Shown here one piece after another: positions 44,608-53,069 of a stretch of 64,000 nt of DNA. The notes below the pieces were generated by a model. It had not been told where the DNA came from. It saw only the letters and a list, made by a program, of their open reading frames with translations, and made no database searches. Position numbers and translations under genes: made by a program. How positions within the stretch are numbered: the first letter of the stretch is position 1; each line of letters begins with the position of its first letter. The DNA comes from Bosea sp. (in: a-proteobacteria) (GTDB lineage Bacteria > Pseudomonadota > Alphaproteobacteria > Rhizobiales > Beijerinckiaceae). Where the stretch lies: assembly GCF_023953965.1 (NCBI RefSeq), contig NZ_JAMLIX010000002.1, forward strand, positions 868,001 through 932,000, read 5' to 3'.

Positions 44608-45840
44608 GTGGACAGCTACATTCTCTTCGGTGGCAAATTCCTGGACGTCGACGAGGGCGTCCTGCGCGACGGCGTCGAGGTCCTGGTCGAGGGCGAGCGG
44701 ATCGCGCAGGTTTCGACGCGGCCGATCGAGCGTACCGGCATCCGCCGGATCGATCTCGCCGGCCGCACGCTGATGCCGGGCCTGATCGACGCGCATGTGC
44801 ATGTCGTCGCGACGCTCGTCGATCTCGCCGCGAATGCCGGGCTGCCCTCGTCCCTGATCGCGCTACGCACGCGCAAGATCATGGGCGACATGCTGATGCG
44901 CGGCTTCACCACGGTCCGCGATCTGGCCGGCGCCGATCTCGGCCTGAAGCTGGCGGTCGAGGAGGGGCTGATCGACGGCCCGCGCCTGATCATCTGCGGC
45001 AAGGCGCTCAGCCAGACAGTCGGCCATTGCGACTACCGGGCCCGCAGCGACAAGCGGCCGCTGCATCTCGAATCGCTCGGGGCTCTGGGTCGCATCGCCG
45101 ACGGTGTCGACGAGGTTCGCCGCGCCGCGCGCGAGGAGATCAAGGCGGGCGCCGATTTCGTGAAGATCATGGCCAATGGCGGCGTCTCCTCGCCGAACGA
45201 CCCGATCCATGTCCTGCAATACTCGCGCGATGAGATCCGCGCCATCGTCGAGGAGGCCGAGAATTACGGCCTCTACGTCTCCGCCCATACCTATACCGAC
45301 GTCTCGATCCGGCGGGCGGTCGAATGCGGCGTCAAATCCCTCGAGCACTGCAATCTGATCCAGGCCGAGACCGCGCGACTCGCGGCCAAGGCCGGCGCCT
45401 TCGCCTGCCCGACGCTCGTCGCCTACGAAGGTCTGGCGCTGGACGGCGCGGCCTTTGGCCTCGGCCCGGAATCGCAGGCCAAGCTCGAGGTCGTGCGCAA
45501 GGGGGGCCTGGAATCCCTGAAGATCATGCGCGAGGCCGGGTTGCCGATGGCGTTCGGAACCGATCTGCTCGGCCAGCTGCACAAGTACCAGTCGATGGAA
45601 TTCGAGATCCGCGCCAGGGTTCTGCCGGTGCGCGAGGTCATCCAGTCGGCGACCCGCGTCTCGGCCAGGCTCTGCGGGCTTGCGGACAAGGCCGGCGTGA
45701 TCGCCGAGGGCGCCTATGCGGATTTCGTCGTGGTCAACGGCAACCCGCTGGACGACATCGGCCTGCTGGCGAAGCCCGAGGACGGATTGGCCGCGATCGC
45801 CCGCGGCGGTCGCTTCTTCAAGAACACGCTCGCTTCCTAG
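44608..45840 (+). CDS. Metal-dependent amidohydrolase (imidazolonepropionase/prolidase-like)
   Basis: A 410-residue amidohydrolase-superfamily enzyme. The metal ligands are in LIDAHVHVV (HxH, near residue 63), the carbamylated-Lys position in DFVKIMANGG, histidines in VSAHTYTD and LEHCNL, and the catalytic Asp in MAFGTDLLGQ. Members open cyclic amides or cleave dipeptides and carbamates. The start is GTG at 44608 after CAGGGGAT. As the next gene after the second liv system and a GAF protein, it probably acts on the imported solute. Confidence 0.88.
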   Translation: MDSYILFGGKFLDVDEGVLRDGVEVLVEGERIAQVSTRPIERTGIRRIDLAGRTLMPGLIDAHVHVVATLVDLAANAGLPSSLIALRTRKIMGDMLMRGFTTVRDLAGADLGLKLAVEEGLIDGPRLIICGKALSQTVGHCDYRARSDKRPLHLESLGALGRIADGVDEVRRAAREEIKAGADFVKIMANGGVSSPNDPIHVLQYSRDEIRAIVEEAENYGLYVSAHTYTDVSIRRAVECGVKSLEHCNLIQAETARLAAKAGAFACPTLVAYEGLALDGAAFGLGPESQAKLEVVRKGGLESLKIMREAGLPMAFGTDLLGQLHKYQSMEFEIRARVLPVREVIQSATRVSARLCGLADKAGVIAEGAYADFVVVNGNPLDDIGLLAKPEDGLAAIARGGRFFKNTLAS

Positions 45841-45854
45841 GGCGTCACGACCAT

Positions 45855-45897
45855 CGTCATTCCGGGTTCTTCGCTGACGCGAAGCCCCGGAATGACG
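45855..45897. repeat. 43-bp hairpin repeat (CGTCATTCCGGG type), possible bidirectional terminator
   Basis: Outer arms CGTCATTCCGGG (45855-45866) and CCCGGAATGACG (45886-45897) enclose an inner stem CTTCGC-TGAC-GCGAAG (45869-45884). It fills the gap between the convergent amidohydrolase and GAF genes. A longer member of the same family lies at 57509-57586. Confidence 0.75.
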
Positions 45898-45902
45898 GTT
45901 GG

Positions 45903-46427
45903 TTACGGTCTCCCGGCGAGGGCATCGAGGCAGGCGGGGATCAAGGTCGGGGCGAGCGCCTCCACGGCCCGGACGTGGTCGTCCGTATAGGCATGCTCGC
46001 GGTGGTTCACATTGAGGACACCGAGGCAGCGCCCGTCGTAGACGACCGGGATGCTCATCACCGCGCCGCAGCCCAGGCTTGCGATCTTCTCGTGATCGAA
46101 GAAGGTCCGCGCCACGGCTTCCGCATCATTGGCCAGGAACGAGCGCTGCTGGCGAAGCACCTGCTCGCCCCAGGGCGTGGCGGCCATCGGCTTGCGTACG
46201 CCCGTCGGATAGAGGCGCGGCTCGGTGCTGAAGACCCGCAAGGTCTCTCCGCCGTCGACGATGAAGAGCGTCACGAACAGATAGCCGACATGCTCCTTCA
46301 GGACCTGCTCCAAGGCGGCGTAGAAAGGCGCCGGCTGCCCGGAGGCCCGCATGGCGGCGAGCAAGGGCGGCACGATGTCGGGTGATGCGGATTGCAAGAG
46401 GCTGTTCCTTCGCTGAATCGGCCGCAT
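45903..46427 (-). CDS. GAF domain protein (paralogue of 44048-44554)
   Basis: A 174-residue protein with one GAF domain: FYAALEQVLKEHVGYLFVTL, RKPMAATPWGEQVLRQQRSF, FFDHEKIASLGCGAVMSIPV and RCLGVLNVNH in order. It aligns end to end with the GAF protein at 44048. Both contain a TPE/ATPWG segment followed by an FxDHExI-x2-LG segment and an IP/VP core. No output domain is present. The ATG at 46427 has a weak RBS. It may be a monogenic remnant of a regulator or a partner of the lost AraC protein upstream. Confidence 0.75.
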   Translation of the reverse strand: MRPIQRRNSLLQSASPDIVPPLLAAMRASGQPAPFYAALEQVLKEHVGYLFVTLFIVDGGETLRVFSTEPRLYPTGVRKPMAATPWGEQVLRQQRSFLANDAEAVARTFFDHEKIASLGCGAVMSIPVVYDGRCLGVLNVNHREHAYTDDHVRAVEALAPTLIPACLDALAGRP

Positions 46428-46518
46428 CTTTGCATGAGGCCGGCGCGCCGGGCCAGCCCTTGCAGCGGTTGCGCCGGGGGGCGAAACGGTCACAAGCCGG
46501 CAGCTTCGCATAAGCCCT

Positions 46519-46650
46519 TCAGGGCGCTTTCGCCGCTTGTCGCGCCCGCTCGATCGTCGGGGCATGGCCGTATCGCTGCTTGTAGACCCGCGAGAAGTGG
46601 CTGGCGTTGACGAAGCCGCACGCCACCGCGACCTTGAAACTGGCAAGCCG
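46519..46650 (-). pseudogene. Remnant of an AraC-family regulator (C-terminal HTH only)
   Basis: Read on the minus strand, this stretch encodes VAVACGFVNASHFSRVYKQR and a further tail ending at TGA 46521-46519. That is the second helix-turn-helix of AraC/GlxA-type regulators (consensus VALACGF...SHFSRAF). The similarity stops near 46640, where the sequence runs into the start region of soxB; no first HTH, ligand domain or start codon remains. The gene was truncated, probably by a deletion. GlxA-type regulators often sit beside sarcosine/betaine genes, so it may have controlled the sox genes. The rest of 46428-46682 shows nothing else. Confidence 0.75.
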
Positions 46651-46682
46651 GCTCGCCGGCCCGCTTGGAGGCGGATTTGACG

Positions 46683-47933
46683 ATGCGCTACTCGATTGCC
46701 TCGCTTCTCAAGGAAACCCTGCGTGGTCACCGGGGCTGGACGCCCGCCTGGCGTGATCCGGCGCCGAAGGCCGAATACGACGTCCTGATCGTCGGCGGCG
46801 GCGGGCATGGGCTCGCCACGGCGCATTACCTCGCCAGCCGGCACGGCATCGCCAATGTCGCGGTGCTGGAGAAGGGCTATCTCGGCTCCGGCAATGCCGG
46901 CCGCAACACCACGATCATCCGCTCGAACTACCTCCTGCCCGGCAACACGCCCTTCTACGAGCTCTCGATGAAGCTCTGGGAAGGGCTGGAGGAGGACCTG
47001 AACTACAACGCCATGGTCAGCCAGCGCGGCGTGATCAATCTCTATCATTCCGATGCGCAGCGCGACGCCTTCGCCCGGCGCGGCAATGCGATGCGGCTCG
47101 CCGGCGTCGATGCCGAGCTTCTCGGCCGCGAGCAGGTCAGGGCGATGCTGCCCTTCTTCGATTATGACAATGCCCGCTTCCCGATCCGGGGCGGGCTCCT
47201 GCAGCGGCGCGGCGGCACGGCGCGCCACGATGCGGTCGCCTGGGGCTATGCGCGGGCCGCCGACAGCCGCGGCGTCGATCTGATCCAGAACTGCGAGGTC
47301 ACCGGCATCGCGATCGCCGGCGGACGGGCTATCGGCGTCGAGACCGCGCGCGGCCCGATCCGGGCGACGAAGATCGCGCTCGCCGTCGCCGGCAACTCGT
47401 CGCGGGTGGCGGCGATGGCGGGGCTTCGCCTGCCGATCGAGAGCCATGTGCTCCAGGCTTTCGTCTCGGAGGGGCTGAAGCCCCTGATCGACACCGTCGT
47501 CACCTTCGGCGCCGGGCATTTCTACGTCAGCCAGTCCGACAAGGGCGGGCTCGTCTTCGGCGGCGACATCGACGGCTACAATTCCTACGCCCAGCGCGGC
47601 AACCTGCCGGTCATCGAGGACGTCATGGAGGCGGGCATGGGCCTGTGGCCGGGCCTGGGGCGGCTGCGCGTGCTGCGCCATTGGGGCGGCGTCATGGACA
47701 TGTCGATGGACGGCTCGCCGATCATCGACCTCGCTCCGGTCGAGGGGCTCTATCTCAATGCCGGCTGGTGCTATGGCGGCTTCAAGGCGACGCCGGCCTC
47801 CGGCTTCTGCTTCGCCCATCTGATCGCGACGGGTAAGCCGCACCCGGTCGCTGCGGCCTATCGGCTCGACCGCTTCGCGACCGGCCATCTGATCGACGAG
47901 AAGGGCGCAGGCGCCCAGCCCAACCTGCACTGA
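46683..47933 (+). CDS. soxB: Sarcosine oxidase, beta subunit
   Basis: A 416-residue flavoprotein. MRYSIASLLKETLRGHRGW is the characteristic SoxB start, DVLIVGGGGHGLATAHYLA near residues 37-55 binds FAD, and GNAGRNTTIIRSNYLLPGN follows as in all heterotetrameric enzymes. It holds the covalent flavin (FMN bridging with SoxA) and the sarcosine site, oxidising sarcosine to glycine. The ATG at 46683 was chosen over 46665 for the family start; GGAGG lies 11 bases upstream. First gene of soxBDAG. Confidence 0.95.
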   Translation: MRYSIASLLKETLRGHRGWTPAWRDPAPKAEYDVLIVGGGGHGLATAHYLASRHGIANVAVLEKGYLGSGNAGRNTTIIRSNYLLPGNTPFYELSMKLWEGLEEDLNYNAMVSQRGVINLYHSDAQRDAFARRGNAMRLAGVDAELLGREQVRAMLPFFDYDNARFPIRGGLLQRRGGTARHDAVAWGYARAADSRGVDLIQNCEVTGIAIAGGRAIGVETARGPIRATKIALAVAGNSSRVAAMAGLRLPIESHVLQAFVSEGLKPLIDTVVTFGAGHFYVSQSDKGGLVFGGDIDGYNSYAQRGNLPVIEDVMEAGMGLWPGLGRLRVLRHWGGVMDMSMDGSPIIDLAPVEGLYLNAGWCYGGFKATPASGFCFAHLIATGKPHPVAAAYRLDRFATGHLIDEKGAGAQPNLH

Positions 47934-47956
47934 GCGGCTGCCGCCGAGGACGAACC

Positions 47957-48229
47957 ATGCGCATCACCTGTCCCCATTGCGGCGCGCGCGACGCCCAGGA
48001 GTTCAGCTATCTCGGCGCGGCCGATCTCGCGCGGCCCGACGGCATGGCGGCGAGCGAGGCCGCGATGGTCGACTATGTCTATCTGCGCGACAATCCGCGC
48101 GGGCGGCATCGCGAGCTCTGGTATCACGGCGCGGGCTGCCGGGCCTGGCTCGTCGTCGGCCGCGACACCTTCACCCACGCGGTCATCTCCGTCGAACCGG
48201 CGAAGCGGCATGCGGGAGGAGCGGCATGA
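47957..48229 (+). CDS. soxD: Sarcosine oxidase, delta subunit
   Basis: A 90-residue small subunit with the zinc-binding CPHCG (Cys5, Cys8) and a later GAGCRAWLVVGRDT, plus EFSYLGAADLARP and FTHAVISV as in SoxD proteins. It contacts the alpha subunit in the tetramer. It starts 23 bp after soxB and overlaps soxA by ATGA. Confidence 0.93.
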   Translation: MRITCPHCGARDAQEFSYLGAADLARPDGMAASEAAMVDYVYLRDNPRGRHRELWYHGAGCRAWLVVGRDTFTHAVISVEPAKRHAGGAA

Positions 48230-51210
48230 GCGCTCAAAGCCATCGCCTCGCGCAGGGCGGCCTGATCGACCGCAGCCGGCCGCTCGCCTTCGCCTTCGAC
48301 GGCAAGTCCTATCGGGGCTATGGCGGCGACACGCTGGCCTCGGCGCTGCTGGCGAACGGGGTTCGCCTCGTCGGCCGCTCCTTCAAGTATCACCGTCCGC
48401 GCGGCATCCTCTCGGCCGGGCCGGAGGAGCCCAACGCCCTGGTCGAGCTGCGCTCCGGCGCCCGCCGCGAGCCGAACACGCGCGCGACCGTCGTCGAGCT
48501 GTTCGACGGGCTCGATGCGGCAAGCCAGAACCGCTGGCCCTCGCTCGCCTTCGACCTGCTCTCGCTCAACGGGCTCGTCTCGCCGGCCCTCGTCGCCGGC
48601 TTCTACTACAAGACCTTCATGTGGCCGTCGGCCTTCTGGGAGAAGCTCTACGAGCCCTTGATCCGCCGCGCCGCGGGGCTTGGCCGCGCCGCCGGCATGG
48701 ACGATCCGGACCATTACGAGAAGGCCTTCGCCTTCTGCGACGTGCTGGTGATCGGCGCCGGCCCCGCCGGTCTTTCCGCCGCGCTCGCGGCCGGCCGCAG
48801 CGGCGCCCGCGTCATCCTCTGCGACGAGGATTTCAGGCCCGGAGGCCGGTTGCTGGCCGAGAAGCGCGAGATCGGCGGCAAGCCGGCCGCCGCATGGCTG
48901 GTGGCGACGCTGGCCGAGCTTGCAAGCCTGCCGGAGGTGCGGATCATGCCGCGCACAACCGTCTTCGGGCTCTACGACCACGGCATCTACGGCGCGGTGG
49001 AGCGTGTCGGCGACCATCTCCCGGAGCCGGCGGCCCACCAGCCCCGCCAGCGCGGCTGGCGCATCTACGCCAGGCGCGCGATCCTCGCGGCCGGCGCCCT
49101 GGAGCGGCCGATCGTTTTCCCCGGCAACGATACACCCGGCGTGATGCTGGCCGGGGCGGTGCGTAGTTACGTCAATCGCTACGGCGTCCTGCCGGGCCGC
49201 GAGACGGTGCTCTTCACCGCCGGCGACGACGGCTGGGCGACGGCGCGCGACATCGCCGCCGCCGGCGGCAGGGTCGCGGCGATCGTCGATGCCCGCCCCG
49301 ATGCCGATCCTGCCCGCAAGGCATTGGCCGACAGGCTGGGAGCGCGGCTCTTCGCCGGCGGTCTGGTAGAGGGCACGCGCGGCGGCAGGCAGCTCGACGG
49401 CGTCATGGTCCGCGATGCCTCCGGCGCGACGACGGCGCTCGCCTGCGACCTGCTGGCGGTCTCGAACGGCTGGAACCCGACGCTGCACCTGACCTCGCAT
49501 CAGAACGGCAGGCCGGCCTGGGACGAAGGGCTGCAATGCTTCGTGCCGGGCACGCTGCCGCCGGGGCTTACGGTCGCCGGCAGCGCGGCCGGGCATTTCA
49601 CGCTGGCTCAGGCGCTGGCGGATGGCGCGCGGCTCGGCTACGAGGCTGCGGCCGACGCGGGGCTCACGCCCGTGGCGCAGGAGGCCGTGCCGGCGACCGA
49701 CCCCGAGACGGCCGCGCTAGAGCCGGTCTGGCGGGTTAAGGGTCGCAAGGGCAAGGCTTTCGTCGACTTCCAGAACGACGTCACCGACAAGGACATCGAG
49801 CTTTCGGCCCGCGAAGGCTATGTCTCGGTCGAGCATCTGAAGCGCTACACCACGCTCGGCATGGCGACCGACCAGGGCAAGACCTCGAACCTCGCCGGCC
49901 TCGCCATCATGGCCGGGCAGACGGGCCGGACGATCCCTGAGACGGGTACGACCACCTTCCGCCCGCCCTATACGCCGGTCGCGATCGGCGCGCTCGCCGG
50001 CCATCACCGGGGCAGGGATTTCCGCCTGACGCGATTTCCGCCGACCCATGACTGGTCGAAGCAGCAGGGCGCCGTCTTCGTCGAGGCCGGCCAGTGGCTG
50101 CGGGCGCAGTACTATCCGAAGCCCGGCGAGGGCGACTGGCTGACCACCGTGAACCGGGAGGTGAGGGCGGTGCGCGGCGGCGTCGGCCTCTGCGACGTCT
50201 CGACGCTCGGCAAGATCGACATCCAGGGCGCCGACGCCGCCACCTTCCTGGAGCGGGTCTATGTCAACGGCTGGAAGGCGCTGCCGGTCGGCAAGGCGCG
50301 CTACGGGCTGATGCTGCGCGAGGACGGCTTCGTCCTGGACGACGGCACGACCTCCCGCCTCGGCGAGCAGCATTTCCTGATGACCACCACCACCGCCAAT
50401 GCCGGCAAGGTGATGCAGCATCTGGAATTCTGCCATCAGGTGCTGTGGCCCGGGCTCGATATCCGCATGGTCTCGGTCTCCGAGCAATGGGCGCAAGCGT
50501 CGGTCGCCGGCCCGAAGGCGCGCGAGACGTTGCGCGGCGTCGTCGATCCAGCGCACGATATCGGAAACGAGGCCTTTCCCTATCTCGCGGCGCGCGCGGT
50601 CACGGTCGGCGGCGGCATCCCGGCGCGGCTCTTCCGCATCTCCTTCTCGGGCGAACTCGCCTATGAGCTTTCCGTCCCCGCCGGCCATGGCGAGGCGATG
50701 ATGCGCGCGCTGATGCAGGCGGGCGAGCCCTTCGGCATCACGCCCTACGGCACCGAGGCGCTCGGCGTGATGCGCATCGAGAAGGGCCATGTCGCCGGCA
50801 ACGAGCTCAACGGCCAGACCACGGCGCGCGATCTCGGCCTCGGCAGGATGATGTCGGCGAAGAAGGACTTCATCGGCCGCCTGATGGCGGGCCGGCCGGC
50901 TCTCACCGCGAAGGACCGGCCGTCCTTCGTCGGCTTCAGGCCGGTTGATCCGAACGCGCGCCTGCGGGCCGGCGCGCATTTCATCGGCATCGGCAAGGCG
51001 GCCGTGATGGAGAACGACGAGGGCTACATGACCTCCGTCGCCTATTCCCCGCATCTCAACCACTGGATGGGGCTCGGCCTGATCAGGGGCGGATCGGCCC
51101 GCATCGGCGAACGCGTGCGCGCCTATGATCCCGTCCGCAACGGCGACATCGTCGTCGAGATCTGCTCTCCCGTCTTCGTCGATCCCGAAGGAACCCGCCT
51201 CCATGGCTGA
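48226..51210 (+). CDS. soxA: Sarcosine oxidase, alpha subunit
   Basis: A 994-residue protein. The N-terminal 100 residues are a ferredoxin-like domain without cysteine cluster (FAFDGKSYRGYGGDTLASAL). An NAD-binding domain follows with CDVLVIGAGPAGLSAALAAG near residue 173. The C-terminal 370 residues (from about HDWSKQQGAVFVEAGQWLRA) are an aminomethyltransferase-like folate domain that captures the formaldehyde equivalent on tetrahydrofolate. The length is normal. The ATG at 48226 has GGGAGGAG upstream. Confidence 0.95.
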   Translation: MSAQSHRLAQGGLIDRSRPLAFAFDGKSYRGYGGDTLASALLANGVRLVGRSFKYHRPRGILSAGPEEPNALVELRSGARREPNTRATVVELFDGLDAASQNRWPSLAFDLLSLNGLVSPALVAGFYYKTFMWPSAFWEKLYEPLIRRAAGLGRAAGMDDPDHYEKAFAFCDVLVIGAGPAGLSAALAAGRSGARVILCDEDFRPGGRLLAEKREIGGKPAAAWLVATLAELASLPEVRIMPRTTVFGLYDHGIYGAVERVGDHLPEPAAHQPRQRGWRIYARRAILAAGALERPIVFPGNDTPGVMLAGAVRSYVNRYGVLPGRETVLFTAGDDGWATARDIAAAGGRVAAIVDARPDADPARKALADRLGARLFAGGLVEGTRGGRQLDGVMVRDASGATTALACDLLAVSNGWNPTLHLTSHQNGRPAWDEGLQCFVPGTLPPGLTVAGSAAGHFTLAQALADGARLGYEAAADAGLTPVAQEAVPATDPETAALEPVWRVKGRKGKAFVDFQNDVTDKDIELSAREGYVSVEHLKRYTTLGMATDQGKTSNLAGLAIMAGQTGRTIPETGTTTFRPPYTPVAIGALAGHHRGRDFRLTRFPPTHDWSKQQGAVFVEAGQWLRAQYYPKPGEGDWLTTVNREVRAVRGGVGLCDVSTLGKIDIQGADAATFLERVYVNGWKALPVGKARYGLMLREDGFVLDDGTTSRLGEQHFLMTTTTANAGKVMQHLEFCHQVLWPGLDIRMVSVSEQWAQASVAGPKARETLRGVVDPAHDIGNEAFPYLAARAVTVGGGIPARLFRISFSGELAYELSVPAGHGEAMMRALMQAGEPFGITPYGTEALGVMRIEKGHVAGNELNGQTTARDLGLGRMMSAKKDFIGRLMAGRPALTAKDRPSFVGFRPVDPNARLRAGAHFIGIGKAAVMENDEGYMTSVAYSPHLNHWMGLGLIRGGSARIGERVRAYDPVRNGDIVVEICSPVFVDPEGTRLHG

Positions 51211-51823
51211 GACCGCGACCTCATGGCTTCCGCGCGGCGCCTGGGCCGGGGTCGCTGAGCCCGGCGCCTTCGGTGCCACGGGCGAGGCCGGCATCGTCGC
51301 GACGCTGCACGACGGTTTCGGCCTCGCGACCCTGATCGCCGGGCCGGGCGCGGCGCCGGCCCTGTCGCGGCTGGTCGAGGCCCGGCTCGGGATTGCGCTG
51401 CCGCGGACGCCGAGGATTGTCTTAGGCAGGGGCCATGACGCGATCTGGACGGGGCCGGAGCAATGGTGGCTGCGCGCCGCCGCGCGCGACGGCTTGCTGC
51501 CCCTGCTCGACGAGCTCTCGGCCCACGCCGCCGTCAGCGACCAGAGCCACGCGCGCGCCGCCTTGAGGCTCTCGGGCCCGCGCGTCCGCGATCTCCTGGC
51601 GAAGGGCGTGATGCTCGATCTTCACCCCGCGGTTTTCGCCGTGGGCGATGCCGCCGCGACGAGCATCGCTCATGTCGGCGTGCAGTTGTGGCGGCTCGCC
51701 GACGGGCCGGACGGGCCCGTCTTCGAGATCATGGTCCCGCGCAGCATGGCGGGAAGCTTCTGGTCCTGGCTTGCCGCATCGGCCGGCGCATTCGGCTGCA
51801 TCGTCGCCGACGCGGCGAAGTAG
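51203..51823 (+). CDS. soxG: Sarcosine oxidase, gamma subunit
   Basis: A 206-residue subunit related to the folate-binding GcvT/YgfZ fold. GPEQWWLRAAARDGLL and VSDQSHARAALRLSGPRVRDLLAKG with LDLHPAVF are typical of SoxG, and AHVGVQLWRL follows. It overlaps soxA by 8 bases. The folD/purU-type genes that often close sox operons are not here; an acyltransferase lies convergent instead. Confidence 0.92.
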   Translation: MAETATSWLPRGAWAGVAEPGAFGATGEAGIVATLHDGFGLATLIAGPGAAPALSRLVEARLGIALPRTPRIVLGRGHDAIWTGPEQWWLRAAARDGLLPLLDELSAHAAVSDQSHARAALRLSGPRVRDLLAKGVMLDLHPAVFAVGDAAATSIAHVGVQLWRLADGPDGPVFEIMVPRSMAGSFWSWLAASAGAFGCIVADAAK

Positions 51824-51845
51824 CAGGCAGCCCTTCGCGGTCTGT

Positions 51846-52913
51846 CTATTTGACTTCCACGACATCGTCGGGAAGCGGCGTGTTCCTCGGCTTTCTTCTG
51901 CCGCTCAGCGCGCGCAGGATCGGCTTTTCGATCACCCGGTGGATCGCGAGGCTCGCGATGCAGGCCGCCACCATCGAAACCACCGAGACCAGCAGCACGG
52001 TGGCCGGCTGATCGTAGCCGATGGTGCGCTTCGCCAGATGGGCCACGGCGCCGATCACGAAGATATGGGACAGATAAAGCGCATAGGAAGCATCGCCGAG
52101 CTGTTCGAGCAGGCTCCAGCGCTTGAGCCGCGGCTCCAGCCCGAGGCCGCACAGCAAGAGGCCTGCGCCCCATAGGGCCTGTCCCGCGAAGCTGATCTGG
52201 CTCATCAGCGGCGTGCCGTCGTCGACGAGCGCGAGCGCCGCGCCGCCAAGCGCGAGCAGCCCGAGCAGCCAGAGATCGCGCGTGCCGCAGGCAAAGCCGC
52301 GATCCAGATAGCGCCGGCCGATCCAGCTGCCGATGACGAAGGCCAGCGGAGACGCATTGAGATAAAATTGCAGGACGGGGTTGGCGGGCGCCAGCAACAG
52401 CCCGGTAAGCCACATCGCCCCGAAGACGAGCGTCAGCACGCGCACGCGCGAACCCACGGACAGAAAGGCGAGCAGCGCGAAGGCGATATAGAAGTAGATC
52501 TCGTAATTCAGCGTCCAGCCGAGGGAGAGCAGGGGGCTGGTGCTGTCCCGCCCTGGGGCCTCGTGGACGATGAAGAACAGCGATTGCAGATAATGGGGCC
52601 AGGTGAAGGCCGTCGTCTGGAACAGGCTCGGCGCGAGAGCCGCCAGCAGGGCGGTGAGGCTGGTGAAGAGCCAGTAGAGCGGGACGATGCGGATCGCCCT
52701 CCGTTTCAGGAAGGTCGAGGCCGGGAAGGGCCCCTGTCCTGAAATATAGACCATGATGAAGCCGCTGATGACGAAGAACAGAACCACGCCGAGCCGGCCC
52801 GCCGCGACGATGATCGGATCGTCCGTGCCGATCTGATAGGAAAAGGCATGCGCGAACAGGACCAGCAGGGCGGCGCAGGCGCGAAGATATTGCACCGAAT
52901 AGAGCTTCTTCAC
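51846..52913 (-). CDS. Acyltransferase family membrane protein (OafA/YrhL type)
   Basis: With the GTG start at 52913 the protein has 355 residues and about ten membrane helices. VQYLRACAALLVLFAHAFSY contains the R-x10-H catalytic pattern of acyltransferase-3 enzymes (LRA...FAH). LGVVLFFVISGFIMVYI and FLKRRAIRIVPLYW are also diagnostic. It transfers an acyl group to a sugar or glycan on the membrane. GGGAGAGG 5-6 bases before the GTG decides this start; a TTG at 52976 would be 21 codons longer. It is not related to its neighbours and is probably transcribed alone. Confidence 0.85.
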   Translation of the reverse strand: MKKLYSVQYLRACAALLVLFAHAFSYQIGTDDPIIVAAGRLGVVLFFVISGFIMVYISGQGPFPASTFLKRRAIRIVPLYWLFTSLTALLAALAPSLFQTTAFTWPHYLQSLFFIVHEAPGRDSTSPLLSLGWTLNYEIYFYIAFALLAFLSVGSRVRVLTLVFGAMWLTGLLLAPANPVLQFYLNASPLAFVIGSWIGRRYLDRGFACGTRDLWLLGLLALGGAALALVDDGTPLMSQISFAGQALWGAGLLLCGLGLEPRLKRWSLLEQLGDASYALYLSHIFVIGAVAHLAKRTIGYDQPATVLLVSVVSMVAACIASLAIHRVIEKPILRALSGRRKPRNTPLPDDVVEVK

Positions 52914-53069
52914 AGTCCTCTCCCGCGCCGGCCTCAGGCGGTCGTTCGACGACGGCGCCGGCGCAGTGTCGGTCAAAGCCCTTTCATTTCTCTGACGGCG
53001 TTCGAGAATATCTGGATCGGCTCAAGGGTTGTGGATTTGGTCTTATGGCGCGATTGCTCGTGGCCGCTC

